A DNA stretch of 64,000 nucleotides from Alphaproteobacteria bacterium (GCA_018827375.1 JAHJYW010000048.1:153002-217001); one strand, 5' to 3'. Positions 55,094 to 63,826 are shown, counted from the first letter of the stretch. Notes: generated from the sequence alone by a model not told the origin. Numbers and translations: made by a program.

Positions 55094-55177
55094 GTTTTCT
55101 GGAAGCCCCCGTAACGTCAGGCTTGCTTCCCGCAAGGGCAGGGCGGGCCTAAGCTTTCGGGAAACAGGGAGTTCCTC

Positions 55178-55846
55178 ATGACCGCCACGATCAAAATCGA
55201 GAATGACATCGCCATCATCACCATGGATGACGGCAAGGCCAATGCCATCAGCCCGGCCATGCTCGAGTCGCTGAACGCCGCGCTCGACCAGGCCGAGAAA
55301 GAGGCGAAGGCCGTCGTGATCACCGGGCGGCGGGACAGGTTCTCTGCGGGTTTTGATCTGAAGACGATCATGGGCGCCTCGCCGGAGGAAGTGCGCAGTC
55401 TCGTCAATGGCGGCGGCGCGCTGGCGCTGCGCCTGTTTACCCTGCCCATGCCTGTCGTGGCTGCGTGTACCGGGCACGGCATCGCGATGGGCTGTTTCAT
55501 CCTGCTCGGCTGTGACAAGCGCATCGGCGCGACCGGCCCCTACAAAATCGGCGCCAATGAGACGCAGATCGGCATGGTGCTGCCGGTGTTCGCTCTGGAA
55601 CTGTGCAAGGCGCGGCTGCACCCGCTCTACCTCACCGAATCTGTCATCATGGGCACGCTGTTCACGCCGGAAGAGGCCGTTACCGTCGGCTATCTCGACA
55701 AGGCTGTCGCGCCAGACCAGGTGCTGGCCGAAGCCATGGCCGAGGCCGAACGCCTCAAGGCGCTGCCAGCTGCGGCCCTTGCGGGAAACAAGAAAATCCT
55801 CCGCAAGCCCTTCGTGGACGTGATCGCCCCAACCGTGGCGCGCTAG
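55178..55846 (+). CDS. Enoyl-CoA hydratase/isomerase family protein (crotonase)
   Basis: This 222-residue crotonase-fold protein has the oxyanion-forming SAGFDLKTIMG and a CoA-binding IDDGKAN-like segment. Of the two catalytic glutamates, the second is kept (GANETQIGMVLP). The first, in GxxxGGGxELALxxD, is replaced (GIAMGCFILLGCD), so it is probably not a standard hydratase. Family members with one acid act as isomerases, lyases or thioesterases. The start has AGGGAG upstream. Confidence 0.82.
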   Translation: MTATIKIENDIAIITMDDGKANAISPAMLESLNAALDQAEKEAKAVVITGRRDRFSAGFDLKTIMGASPEEVRSLVNGGGALALRLFTLPMPVVAACTGHGIAMGCFILLGCDKRIGATGPYKIGANETQIGMVLPVFALELCKARLHPLYLTESVIMGTLFTPEEAVTVGYLDKAVAPDQVLAEAMAEAERLKALPAAALAGNKKILRKPFVDVIAPTVAR

Positions 55847-55921
55847 CCCGGTTCGCGATTGGCGCTGTTCAGTCCCTGGAAAACCCACTAGCCTTCCCTC
55901 AAAGGCATGTCGGGGGACATC

Positions 55922-56713
55922 ATGATACTGCGCCGCCTCACGGACGCTTTCCGCAAGCAGGACTGGTTCACCGTCGCGGTGGAGACGCTGATCGTCGTGC
56001 TCGGCGTGTTCCTCGGCCTGCAGGTGAATAACTGGAATGCCGCGCGCGTCATGCGGGCCAATGAAGCTGACCTGCTGTCTCGCATGATCGTCGAGGCCGA
56101 AGACGCGCGCATGGAGATGGCGGACTATCTCACTCTCCACAACCTCATCCTGCACGGCGTGAAACGCCTGGTGGCGCGCCTGAACGACAAGGCAGGTTGT
56201 CTCGCGATGGATGACGAGATGAAGGGCCTGATCCTGGAAGTCGGTGACTTTCCGCCGCCCCGGTTTTCCCTCGCCTCTGCCAATGAGGCGCTGGAGACAG
56301 GCCGGCTCTCCCTGATCAAGTCGTCTGAGATACGCGACGGCGTGCGCGAGATGGCCGACCAGATGACTTTCGTGGATCGCCAGTGGCAGCGCTATATCCG
56401 GATCAAACAGGATGTCGAACAGGCCGCCTATGGTGCAGCAGGCCTGAGCCTGACCAGCGAGGAGGGGCTGCAGCTCAGTCCCGGCCTGGTGGAAGTGAGC
56501 GGCATGGATCAATACCGGATTCTGACACCGGAAGGTATTTGCGGAAATACGCAAATCATTGCGCTCGCCTCCAATGCCGCGATCACCCAGCATCTCTACA
56601 CAATATATATCGGGCAGGTCTCGGCAAAGCTCGACACCTATGCAGCAAGCCTCGCCACATATGCCGAGAGCGGACGACCTGTAAGCCAATCCAACGCGGA
56701 GCAAACGCCATGA
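55922..56713 (+). CDS. DUF6090-like membrane protein, tandem copy 1
   Basis: This 263-residue protein has a short cytoplasmic N-terminus (MILRRLTDAFRKQDWFTVAV), one transmembrane helix (ETLIVVLGVFLGLQVNNWNA, about residues 21-40) and a helical extracytoplasmic domain. The LIVVLGVFLGLQVNNWN segment matches the DUF6090 pattern. The ATG at 55907 (MSGDI...) is in frame, but GGGGGA before 55922 and alignment with copy 2 favour 55922. Its stop overlaps copy 2's start (ATGA). Function unknown. Confidence 0.78.
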   Translation: MILRRLTDAFRKQDWFTVAVETLIVVLGVFLGLQVNNWNAARVMRANEADLLSRMIVEAEDARMEMADYLTLHNLILHGVKRLVARLNDKAGCLAMDDEMKGLILEVGDFPPPRFSLASANEALETGRLSLIKSSEIRDGVREMADQMTFVDRQWQRYIRIKQDVEQAAYGAAGLSLTSEEGLQLSPGLVEVSGMDQYRILTPEGICGNTQIIALASNAAITQHLYTIYIGQVSAKLDTYAASLATYAESGRPVSQSNAEQTP

Positions 56714-57492
56714 TACTGCGCCGTGTCATTTCTCACGTAAAGCACCAGGAATGGACCGCTATCGCGATCGACTTCCTGATCGTTGTGTTCGGTGTCTTTG
56801 CCGGTTTCCAGGTGAACAACTGGAATGAGGCGCGTCAGGATCGCGCCCGTGCCGCCGTCTATACCGAAAGGTTGAAGGCGGAACTTCACGCTGAACTGGA
56901 ATACGCAAGCGCCCTTCTCCAATACAATTCTGTTACGTCCAGAGCGGGCGAAGAGGCCTATCTGGGGCTGTCGGGACAGGCTGTGATGGATGACGAGACC
57001 ATTCTGATCAACGCTTACCGCGCGAGCCAGTACAATTGGTATGAACGCAGACGGGCGACCTTTGACGAGATCGTGGCGTCGGGTTCGCTGGCGCTGATTT
57101 CCGACGTCGGCCTGCGCGAAACCGCTATCGGCATTTACAACACACCGATGTTTTCAATCGTCCAGTCAGAGGGGCAGTCGTCCCGCTATCGTGACCTCTT
57201 CCGCATGGCGATTGAGCCATCATTGCACCGCGACCTCAGCGAGAATTGCGGCGACAGGGAATATGCCACCAAGGGCGCAGCTGTCGGGCTTCTCACGATC
57301 GACTATCCCTGCACACTCACCGTCAGTCCGGAAGAGATGGCCGACGGCGTTCTGGCGCTTCGGAGTGACCCCGAGATCGCAAGAGCCCTGAAACTGCGCA
57401 ACGCTCAGATGTCAGGCAGGATGTTCGACCTTGAATCGACGATAAGGGTATACGGGCTGAAAAAGCTGTTCGAAGAGGACGTCACGCCATGA
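56710..57492 (+). CDS. DUF6090-like membrane protein, tandem copy 2
   Basis: This 260-residue paralogue of the preceding gene is collinear with it: MILRRVISHVKHQEWTAIAI then the membrane helix DFLIVVFGVFAGFQVNNWNE at the same residues 21-40, then a helical domain (RAAVYTERLKAELHAELEY, FDEIVASGSLALISDVGLR). Beyond the N-terminus the copies diverge strongly. It starts within the copy 1 stop. The open frame upstream to 56383 is not used. Its own stop is overlapped by the start of a third, broken copy. Confidence 0.78.
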   Translation: MILRRVISHVKHQEWTAIAIDFLIVVFGVFAGFQVNNWNEARQDRARAAVYTERLKAELHAELEYASALLQYNSVTSRAGEEAYLGLSGQAVMDDETILINAYRASQYNWYERRRATFDEIVASGSLALISDVGLRETAIGIYNTPMFSIVQSEGQSSRYRDLFRMAIEPSLHRDLSENCGDREYATKGAAVGLLTIDYPCTLTVSPEEMADGVLALRSDPEIARALKLRNAQMSGRMFDLESTIRVYGLKKLFEEDVTP

Positions 57493-57548
57493 TCCTGCGC
57501 CGTGTCAGACCACCCCGGCGGTCTGTGCCAACAGCCAGAGGCCGATAA
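57489..57548 (+). pseudogene. Remnant of a third DUF6090-like copy
   Basis: The ATG overlaps the copy 2 stop exactly as copy 2 overlaps copy 1. The first bases GCCATGATCCTGCGCCGTGT (57487-57506) match the copy 2 start with one change, encoding MILRRV. Homology then ends and the frame stops at codon 20. The rest is the 3' end of the opposite-strand manganese exporter gene. This looks like a copy truncated by deletion or rearrangement. Confidence 0.72.
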
Positions 57549-58074
57549 CGAGGAAAAGCAGCGCCGCAGTCATGCGCACGACGTTCATCGGCACGCGCTT
57601 GATCAGTTCATGGCCGAGGAACACAGCCGGCACATTGGCGATCATCATGCCGAGCGTCGTGCCCATGGTGACGAGGACAAGGTTCTCGAAACGCGCACCC
57701 AGCGCAATGGTCGCGATTTGCGTCTTGTCGCCCATCTCGACCAGGAAGAAGGCAATGACCGTGGTGACGAAGGCGCCGAAGCGGGCTGGCTTGTCGTCCA
57801 GATCGTCCACCTTGTCCGGAACCAGCGTCCACAGCGCCATGGCGATGAACGAGGCGGCGATCAGGTAGCGGAACCATTGCCCATCCAGAAGGGCAGCGGC
57901 TTGCGAGCCCACCAGCGCGGCCAGGAAGTGATTGGCAATCGTCGCGACGAAGATGCCCGCCACGATGGACCATGGTGCCTTGAAGCGCGTGGCAAGCAGG
58001 ATTGCGAGCAGCTGCGTCTTGTCGCCGATTTCGGCCAGCGCGACGACAGCGGTAGAGGTGAAGAGGGCTTCCAT
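57505..58074 (-). CDS. TMEM165/GDT1 (UPF0016) family manganese exporter
   Basis: This 189-residue integral membrane protein has the two signature repeats E-x-G-D-K-T: ALAEIGDKTQLL (about residues 13-24) and LVEMGDKTQIA (about 111-121), in two antiparallel halves. Family members export Mn2+ (or move Ca2+/Mn2+ against H+). The frame runs open to 58188, but the first 38 residues are the leader RNA read as protein; ATG 58074 has GGAGAC 6 nt upstream. A yybP-ykoY manganese riboswitch controls it. Its stop lies within the remnant DUF6090 copy. Confidence 0.92.
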   Translation of the reverse strand: MEALFTSTAVVALAEIGDKTQLLAILLATRFKAPWSIVAGIFVATIANHFLAALVGSQAAALLDGQWFRYLIAASFIAMALWTLVPDKVDDLDDKPARFGAFVTTVIAFFLVEMGDKTQIATIALGARFENLVLVTMGTTLGMMIANVPAVFLGHELIKRVPMNVVRMTAALLFLVIGLWLLAQTAGVV

Positions 58075-58080
58075 TGTATT

Positions 58081-58136
58081 GTCTCCGGGCCGGGCACTTG
58101 ATGACACAATGACGCTGCACCCCATGCCCGGCCCGG
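58081..58136 (-). promoter_or_regulatory. Shine-Dalgarno-sequestering hairpin (riboswitch expression platform)
   Basis: TGCCCGGCCCGG (58125-58136) and CCGGGCCGGGCA (58085-58096) form a perfect 12-bp stem. In the minus-strand transcript its 3' arm ends on the first bases of the GGAGAC ribosome-binding site (58081-58086), 6 nt before the exporter ATG. Formation would block translation. It lies just downstream of the manganese aptamer. Confidence 0.7.
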
Positions 58137-58149
58137 ACAGGAATGCGAC

Positions 58150-58262
58150 GTCATTGGTCTCGCCCGAACGGTGACCCGCTCCCTCCACACCACGGCCTCT
58201 CAGCCGAGTATGTTGACATGGAGGCCCGGTGCACGCACCGGCTGGCTACTCCCCAATTGACC
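58150..58262 (-). promoter_or_regulatory. yybP-ykoY manganese riboswitch aptamer
   Basis: The minus-strand leader holds the signature elements in order: ATTGGGGAGTAGCC (58245-58258), GTCAACATACTCGG (58204-58217) and GGGCGAGACCAAT (58153-58165). The terminal ATTGG and CCAAT pair as stem P1. GGGGAGTAG and CATACTC are the L1 and L3 loops that together bind Mn2+ in known structures of this RNA. Elements are at the expected distances, and the gene downstream is a manganese exporter family member. High manganese should turn on expression. Confidence 0.9.
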
Positions 58263-58292
58263 GCTGCTCCCTAGCTCACGGCGCGGGCGCGT

Positions 58293-59195
58293 TCAAGCCT
58301 GTTCGGCTGTTCCTGCGATCTCGGTCAGCAGGCCTTTCAGCCAGGTCAGGGCCGGGTCTTCCGCATTCTCCCGGCGCCAGTAGAGCACGCTTTCAAGGGG
58401 GCGATAGTCGAAGGGCAGGGCGAACACCCTAACGCCGGCATGTTCGACCAGCGGCAGCGGGGCCGTCACGGCCAGATGCGTCTGCCGCACGATCTCAATG
58501 GCCGGCATATAATGCGGCAGGCGCAGCACCGGCGTGATCCTGTGCCCGGCGGTCCGCACGATCTCCTCGACATAGGACCGCCCCTCCCGCCGGCTCGACA
58601 CCGCAATGTGTCGTAGCTCCAGGAAGCGTGCCTGCGTCATCGGCTCGTTGGCCAGCGGGTGGTCGTTCGCGATGGCGCAGGCATAGGGCGTCGCCAGCAG
58701 GTGCTGGCGCTCCAGATCTGCGCCGCGCAGGCCGTCGATCTCGATGGCAAGGTCCAAGCGGCCAGAGGCAAGCTCGGTCGAGATGGCCGTGCGGTTCACC
58801 TGGCTCCACGAGATGCGCACGCCCGGCGCCTCGGTTTCCATCCGCTTGGCCAGCGCAGGCGCCATCATGAAGGCCCCCGCATCGCGCGCTGAGATGTTGA
58901 ACACGCGGGTTGAATGGGCTGGCTCAAATGTTGAGCGGGATTCCAGGCCCGCGCGCAGCCGGTCCAGCGCGTCGCGCACCGCCGGCATCAGCGCTTCGGC
59001 CATGGCCGTCGGCTTCACGCCGCGCCCTTCGCGCACGAAGAGCGGGTCCTCGAAATGCACCCGGAGGCGGGCCAGCGCATTGCTGACGGCAGGCTGCGTG
59101 ATGCGCAGCGTCTCGCTCGCACGCGTCAGGCTGCGCTCCGTATAGACGGCCTCCAGCACGGGCAGCAGGTTCAGGTCGATGGTGCGCAGATTCAT
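58293..59195 (-). CDS. LysR-family transcriptional regulator
   Basis: This 300-residue regulator has an N-terminal winged helix (LNLLPVLEAVYTERSLTRAS, ITQPAVSNALARLRVHFEDP, about residues 7-50) and a C-terminal substrate-binding domain. The open frame extends to 59282; ATG 59195 gives the family start MNLRTIDLNLL. An ATCAC-N5-GTGAT palindrome lies 17-31 nt upstream and may be its operator. Targets may include the TauE/SafE gene upstream or the acyl-CoA dehydrogenase beyond, but this is not shown. Confidence 0.88.
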   Translation of the reverse strand: MNLRTIDLNLLPVLEAVYTERSLTRASETLRITQPAVSNALARLRVHFEDPLFVREGRGVKPTAMAEALMPAVRDALDRLRAGLESRSTFEPAHSTRVFNISARDAGAFMMAPALAKRMETEAPGVRISWSQVNRTAISTELASGRLDLAIEIDGLRGADLERQHLLATPYACAIANDHPLANEPMTQARFLELRHIAVSSRREGRSYVEEIVRTAGHRITPVLRLPHYMPAIEIVRQTHLAVTAPLPLVEHAGVRVFALPFDYRPLESVLYWRRENAEDPALTWLKGLLTEIAGTAEQA

Positions 59196-59211
59196 GGAAG
59201 CAGGCCCTATT

Positions 59212-59226
59212 ATCACTACTGGTGAT
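59212..59226. promoter_or_regulatory. Palindromic candidate operator upstream of the LysR gene
   Basis: ATCAC (59212-59216) and GTGAT (59222-59226) form a perfect palindrome with a 5-nt spacer, matching the T-N11-A core shape of LysR sites. It lies directly upstream of the LysR gene, as expected for autoregulation. Confidence 0.4.
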
Positions 59227-59349
59227 GATTGGGCTTCATAAGATAAAGTTGCCGAATAGTCTATGATGCGGCAGACATACATTCAGATGAGTGGAGTTTT
59301 ACCCATGTGTGCCGCATTGAAGCTGACGGACGCCTCAAGGCGCGCAGCC

Positions 59350-60096
59350 TCAGATCCAGCCTGCGGCCTTCATCAGCATCACCGCGCCAATCGCGGTGAC
59401 GAGATATTTCATGCCCCTCTTGAAGTTCACGTCCGTCATCCGCTCCAGCACCTTGCCGCCGAGCGTCGTGCCCAGCATGGACAGCGGAATGGCCGCAAGG
59501 ATCAGCCAGGCCGGGGGGAGGGCATCTGTGCCAGCGGCCATGATCACTGGTACGCTCCAGAACACGACCTTCACGAAATGCGCCAGAACCTGCGTCACCG
59601 CCTTGGTCGCCACGATCTGGTGGCGCGTCATGTCGGTGCGCACGAAGAACAGGTCCAGCAACGGCCCGGCAACGCCCGCCACGGTGTTCAGCGCCTGCAC
59701 GACGAAGCCCGCGCCTTCGGCCTGGAAACGCTTTTGGATATCGAGATCGACAACCGATTTTGGCAACCACACAAGCGTCGTGGTCAGGCCCAGCATCAGG
59801 TAGACGACCTGATGGCCCGGTCGCCAGGACAGCGCGAACAAGAGGCCGACAGCCAAAAGCGAGCCAAGCGCGTAACGGCGGAAGATCGTCCAGTTGATAT
59901 GGCCCCGCCACAGGAAGGCGCGATAGCCGTTCGAGAAGATCTGGATCGTTCCATGGACGATCATGGCGGTCGCCACGGGCAGCAAGGCCGCCAGCACGCC
60001 CATGAAGATGATACCGCCGGCCATGCCGAAAATGCCCGAGATAAATGTCGTCACAAGGACGGTCACGAGAATGATCAGGGCGCTCGTCAGGCTCAT
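59350..60096 (-). CDS. TauE/SafE-family sulfite exporter-like permease
   Basis: This 248-residue integral membrane protein has about eight helices, with LVTTFISGIFGMAGGIIFMG (about residues 14-33) as the family's first signature and a second similar hairpin in the C-terminal half. It belongs to the TauE/SafE permeases for sulfite, sulfonate or other organic anions. The substrate cannot be deduced. It lies upstream of the LysR gene in the same direction and divergent from the acyl-CoA dehydrogenase gene. Confidence 0.85.
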   Translation of the reverse strand: MSLTSALIILVTVLVTTFISGIFGMAGGIIFMGVLAALLPVATAMIVHGTIQIFSNGYRAFLWRGHINWTIFRRYALGSLLAVGLLFALSWRPGHQVVYLMLGLTTTLVWLPKSVVDLDIQKRFQAEGAGFVVQALNTVAGVAGPLLDLFFVRTDMTRHQIVATKAVTQVLAHFVKVVFWSVPVIMAAGTDALPPAWLILAAIPLSMLGTTLGGKVLERMTDVNFKRGMKYLVTAIGAVMLMKAAGWI

Positions 60097-60242
60097 GCTG
60101 CGCGGCCTAGCCCAGTTCGTGTCGCCCTGCCAGATGGCCCCGTGAACATGAAACCACGGACATCAACCGCTTATCCGGTCGACGGCACCTGCCCCTGGAT
60201 GGTAAGACAACTCAAAGAGTAGAAACGAGGAAGAGAAACATT

Positions 60243-61544
60243 ATGCCAGACACCCAACATACAATGGACGCCAGTGCGGACATGAACGACCTTCGGATGT
60301 CCGAAGGCGCGCGCCCGCTTTACGACCACGTGCGCAAGTTCATCAAAGAAACCGTCAACCCGATGAGCGAAGAATTCCATCGTCTCGGCGAAGGCAAGAC
60401 CGACATCTGGTCTTACGCGCCCGGCCAGCTGGAATGTCTCGAAAAAGCCAAGGACGAAGCCAAGAAGCAAGGCCTCTGGAACTTCTTCCTGCCTGACGCG
60501 GAAACCGGCGAAGGCCTGTCGAACCTCGACTATGCCTATATCGCTGCTGAACTCGGCAAGAACCCGATGGCGTCTGAATCCATGAACTGCTCGGCGCCAG
60601 ACACCGGCAACATGGAAGTGCTCGAACGCGTCGGCACACCGGCCCAGAAGGAACAGTGGCTGAAGCCACTGCTCGAAGGCAAGATCCGTTCGGCCTTCGC
60701 GATGACCGAGCCAGGCCTGCCATCGTCTGACGCGAAGAACGTCTCCATGACTGCCAAGCTCGAAGGCGACGAATGGGTCCTCAACGGCGAGAAGTTCTAC
60801 ATCTCCGGTGCTGGCGACCCGCGCTGCAAGATCATGATCACCATGGTCAAGACCAGCCCGAACGCCGAGCCGAACAAGCAGCAGAGCCAGATCCTGGTCC
60901 CGCTGCCCTATCCTGGCGTCACGATTGTCGGCCCGATGCACGTTTTCGGTGATCCCGATGCGCCACACGGCCACATGCACCTGCGCTTTGAGAACGTCCG
61001 CGTTCCGAAGGAAAACATGCTGCTCGGCGAAGGTCGCGGTTTCGAGATTTCGCAACTCCGCCTCGGCCCAGGCCGCATCCACCACTGCATGCGTTCAATC
61101 GGCCAGGCCGAACGCGCGCTTGACCTGATGTGCGTACGCGGCATGACCCGCACCGCCTTCGGCAAGCCGCTTGTCAAGCTCGGCGGCAACACCGAGATCA
61201 TCTCGCGTGCCCGCATCGAGATCGAAGCCATGCGCATGATGGTCCTTAAAGCGGCGAAAGCCATGGACGTGCTGGGCAACCGCGAAGCCCGCGTCTGGAT
61301 CTCCATGGTCAAGGCCATGGTGCCGGAACGCGTCTGCCAGATCATCGATCAGGCCATCCAGATGCACGGCGCCGCAGGCGTTTCGCAATGGACACCGCTC
61401 GCCCAGATGTACACGAGCCAGCGTACGCTGCGCCTCGCTGACGGTCCGGACGAAGTGCACCACATGGTCGTCGGCCGCGCCGAACTCGCCAAGTATACCG
61501 GTGAGGAAGAAGATCCGGCGCTGGCTGCCGTCTGGCGCAAATAG
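60243..61544 (+). CDS. Acyl-CoA dehydrogenase, ACAD10/11-like
   Basis: This 433-residue flavoenzyme belongs to a class distinct from the two dehydrogenases near 2-5 kb. It has the FAD segment FAMTEPGLPSSDAKN and SGAGDPRCKIMI; the C-terminal loop is RLADGPDEVHHMVVGRAELA, with Asp400 and Glu404 in place of YEG. ADGPDE is typical of ACAD10/11-like bacterial enzymes. Codon use is strongly biased to C-ending codons, hinting at high expression. AGGAAGAG precedes the start. A strong terminator follows. Confidence 0.88.
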   Translation: MPDTQHTMDASADMNDLRMSEGARPLYDHVRKFIKETVNPMSEEFHRLGEGKTDIWSYAPGQLECLEKAKDEAKKQGLWNFFLPDAETGEGLSNLDYAYIAAELGKNPMASESMNCSAPDTGNMEVLERVGTPAQKEQWLKPLLEGKIRSAFAMTEPGLPSSDAKNVSMTAKLEGDEWVLNGEKFYISGAGDPRCKIMITMVKTSPNAEPNKQQSQILVPLPYPGVTIVGPMHVFGDPDAPHGHMHLRFENVRVPKENMLLGEGRGFEISQLRLGPGRIHHCMRSIGQAERALDLMCVRGMTRTAFGKPLVKLGGNTEIISRARIEIEAMRMMVLKAAKAMDVLGNREARVWISMVKAMVPERVCQIIDQAIQMHGAAGVSQWTPLAQMYTSQRTLRLADGPDEVHHMVVGRAELAKYTGEEEDPALAAVWRK

Positions 61545-61570
61545 GTCCTCAGGGATCGCAAATTTGAAGA

Positions 61571-61600
61571 GGCGCGCGGGGCAACCCGCGCGCCTTTTTT
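61571..61600. terminator. Bidirectional intrinsic terminator
   Basis: GGCGCGCGGG (61571-61580) pairs perfectly with CCCGCGCGCC (61585-61594) around loop GCAA, followed by TTTTTT. It ends the acyl-CoA dehydrogenase transcript and lies 10 nt from the stop of the convergent DUF5916 gene. Confidence 0.95.
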
Positions 61601-61609
61601 AATGTGGCC

Positions 61610-63826
61610 TCAAAACCGGAATGTATTGCCGAACCGGAGGATCGCGCTTGTTTGTACCGAACGGAAATTCTCGCGGAAGTCATCGCCCACGATAATGGCG
61701 CCATGGCCGAGGGCGAGGAAGACTTCCGTCTCCGGGCGTACTTCCCATTGGAGCCGGCCGAAAAAGGACAGACTGTTGGAGATATTGTCATACTGGGTCT
61801 GCGTCGACATCGAGAGCGTGGGCGAGAAATTGAACACGGTATCCATCGAGCCGATCTGAACGCTTACCTCACCAGCAGGCACTGAAATATCCTCACGCGA
61901 ATAGGAGGCCCGCACGTCCACGCGCGCATTTGGCCGCATGTTCAGCGACAGCGAATACTTCGTCGACGTTCCGCCATAGAAGTTGCGATGGCGTACTTCA
62001 GCTACCGTCCCATAGGGCCGCGCCAGCGAGGACTGCAGCTTCGCCCGTACTCCGTCATTATTGTATTGCCCGACTGGCACAACCAGTCCGCCCGGCAGGT
62101 TGAACGGCGCGGTGATCGTCTCCTCATTATTCGTCAGGAAGAACGAGGCGTCGTCCGTCCACTTTGTCTGCAGGCCGAGCGCGATCTCGTTCGTCCGCGT
62201 CTCCTCATTGCCATCAAGGTCGGTAATGAACTCGTGCCGTGTGCCGAACTGCCACCAGCGCATCCAGCCACCGGACTGGCGCAGCCGCCGGTTCCAGCTC
62301 GCCGAATAATCCCGCGTGCCGGGCCTGTTCACGAAGCCTAGAGCGGGCGTGAAATCCTGTCCGATCTCGCGCGCCTCGACGACCCACGAGAGCGCATCAT
62401 TCGGATAGTCCACACGCACGCCGTAGGAATCATCCTCTTCCACTAACGACGAGAAAGAGCGCTGGTAGAACATATCCGCCTGCAGCCGCCCGCCGCCGAG
62501 GAAGGATGGCGTCTGGTAGAGATAGTCGATACCGGCCAGCGAATTGTCCGATGCGCCGGTCGGGTCGCCATTGGTCGCGATCACGCCGATGCGGGACCCG
62601 CCGAATACATCCATGGCCGCGCGCGCCACTGACAGGTTCTGGGAATCAATGCCGGCCGCCTCGCCCGTCTGCGCCGACAGCATTCCGACCTGCACACCGC
62701 CCACTTCACCGCTCAGCTTGACCCCGCCCTTCACTGTCACGCGCTGCCCGTTGACGATGCCGATGCGGCGGGAAAAGAAGGGCTGCCCGTTCGGCGTATT
62801 GGAATTGGCCGAGATACTGTTGGACGAAGTGCCGAAGGTCTGCCCCGCAAACTCGAAAAAGGCGGCGTCCTGCAGGAAGAAGTCGCGCGTTTCCGGGAAG
62901 AAGAGCGAGAAGCGGCTCGTATTGATCTGGCGGTCATCGAGCGGCGTGTCCGAGAAATCCGTGTTCAGCGTCAACAGGCCCGTCAGCGACGGTGTGATCT
63001 TGTAGGAGATGTTTGCGCTGGGCTCGATCGACAGGTCATCGTCGCGCGGGCGGTCCCAGTCGCGTGAGGCGTTCAGCCCGGCCTGCAGCTGCACGTCCAG
63101 TCCGTGGCCCTGATTGACATCGTGAATGCCGACGAGGCGGCCCGCCCGGGAAAACCCGAACTTGTTCAGTGAAGGGTCGATGCCCGCCCAGCGGATCTCT
63201 TCGCTGGCATGCGATCGCTCCCGCGTGATCATCAGTCCCCATCCATCGCCGCCGGGCTCAAAGCTCAGCGACCGGAAGGGAATGACAAATTCGGCCGTCC
63301 AGCCATCATCGGTGATCTCGCCGGCCGCGTTCCAGATCGTGTCCCATTCATCAACCGGGCGCCGATTGGCCTGGATCAGGCGTTCGGCCCGCACGCCAAG
63401 TGCGTTCACATCAAATCCAAAGCCGCTCAGCCCTGTGTCGAACGGGTCGATATAGAAGCGCACCATGTCATCGCGCCAGACGTCCCCGTCGCGCTCGAGA
63501 ATGGTCGCGAAAATCTTCTCGGGTTCATCATCATAGGCGTGAATGGCCACATAGAGCGCGTCCTCGTCATAGGCGAGATAGACGCGGGTCTCGACACTGG
63601 GCGGACCAACCGTCGGCTCGACCTCGTAGAATTCGGAAATCTCGGCCGCTTTCTTCCAAACGGCATCGTCGAGCATGCCGTCGATCCGCGGCGCCTCGGC
63701 CTTGTCGATCCGGGTCGGTTTGATGCTTGGCCGGTAGGTCTGGAAATCGCGGGGGGCCTGTTCATCGGCAAATCCGGCAGCCGCGCCGGACAAGGCAAAT
63801 CCCGCCGCTAGGGCTATACGCAACAA
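61610..63826 (-). CDS. CBM9-like/DUF5916 outer-membrane beta-barrel protein
   Basis: This 738-residue exported protein has a signal peptide, an N-terminal carbohydrate-binding (CBM9-like) domain (about residues 38-220: RIDGMLDDAVWKKAAEISEF, VYLAYDEDALYVAIHAYDDE) and a C-terminal DUF5916 barrel ending in a phenylalanine-type strand (ILRFGNTFRF), the signal for outer-membrane insertion. Start is TTG, supported by GGGGGAGG about 9 nt upstream. It may bind or move polysaccharide or peptide at the outer membrane; the family's substrates are unknown. Confidence 0.87.
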   Translation of the reverse strand: MLRIALAAGFALSGAAAGFADEQAPRDFQTYRPSIKPTRIDKAEAPRIDGMLDDAVWKKAAEISEFYEVEPTVGPPSVETRVYLAYDEDALYVAIHAYDDEPEKIFATILERDGDVWRDDMVRFYIDPFDTGLSGFGFDVNALGVRAERLIQANRRPVDEWDTIWNAAGEITDDGWTAEFVIPFRSLSFEPGGDGWGLMITRERSHASEEIRWAGIDPSLNKFGFSRAGRLVGIHDVNQGHGLDVQLQAGLNASRDWDRPRDDDLSIEPSANISYKITPSLTGLLTLNTDFSDTPLDDRQINTSRFSLFFPETRDFFLQDAAFFEFAGQTFGTSSNSISANSNTPNGQPFFSRRIGIVNGQRVTVKGGVKLSGEVGGVQVGMLSAQTGEAAGIDSQNLSVARAAMDVFGGSRIGVIATNGDPTGASDNSLAGIDYLYQTPSFLGGGRLQADMFYQRSFSSLVEEDDSYGVRVDYPNDALSWVVEAREIGQDFTPALGFVNRPGTRDYSASWNRRLRQSGGWMRWWQFGTRHEFITDLDGNEETRTNEIALGLQTKWTDDASFFLTNNEETITAPFNLPGGLVVPVGQYNNDGVRAKLQSSLARPYGTVAEVRHRNFYGGTSTKYSLSLNMRPNARVDVRASYSREDISVPAGEVSVQIGSMDTVFNFSPTLSMSTQTQYDNISNSLSFFGRLQWEVRPETEVFLALGHGAIIVGDDFRENFRSVQTSAILRFGNTFRF

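Noticed and set aside
58075..58188. N-terminal extension of the manganese exporter
   Set aside because: These bases form the riboswitch and hairpin, and the family starts at ATG 58074.
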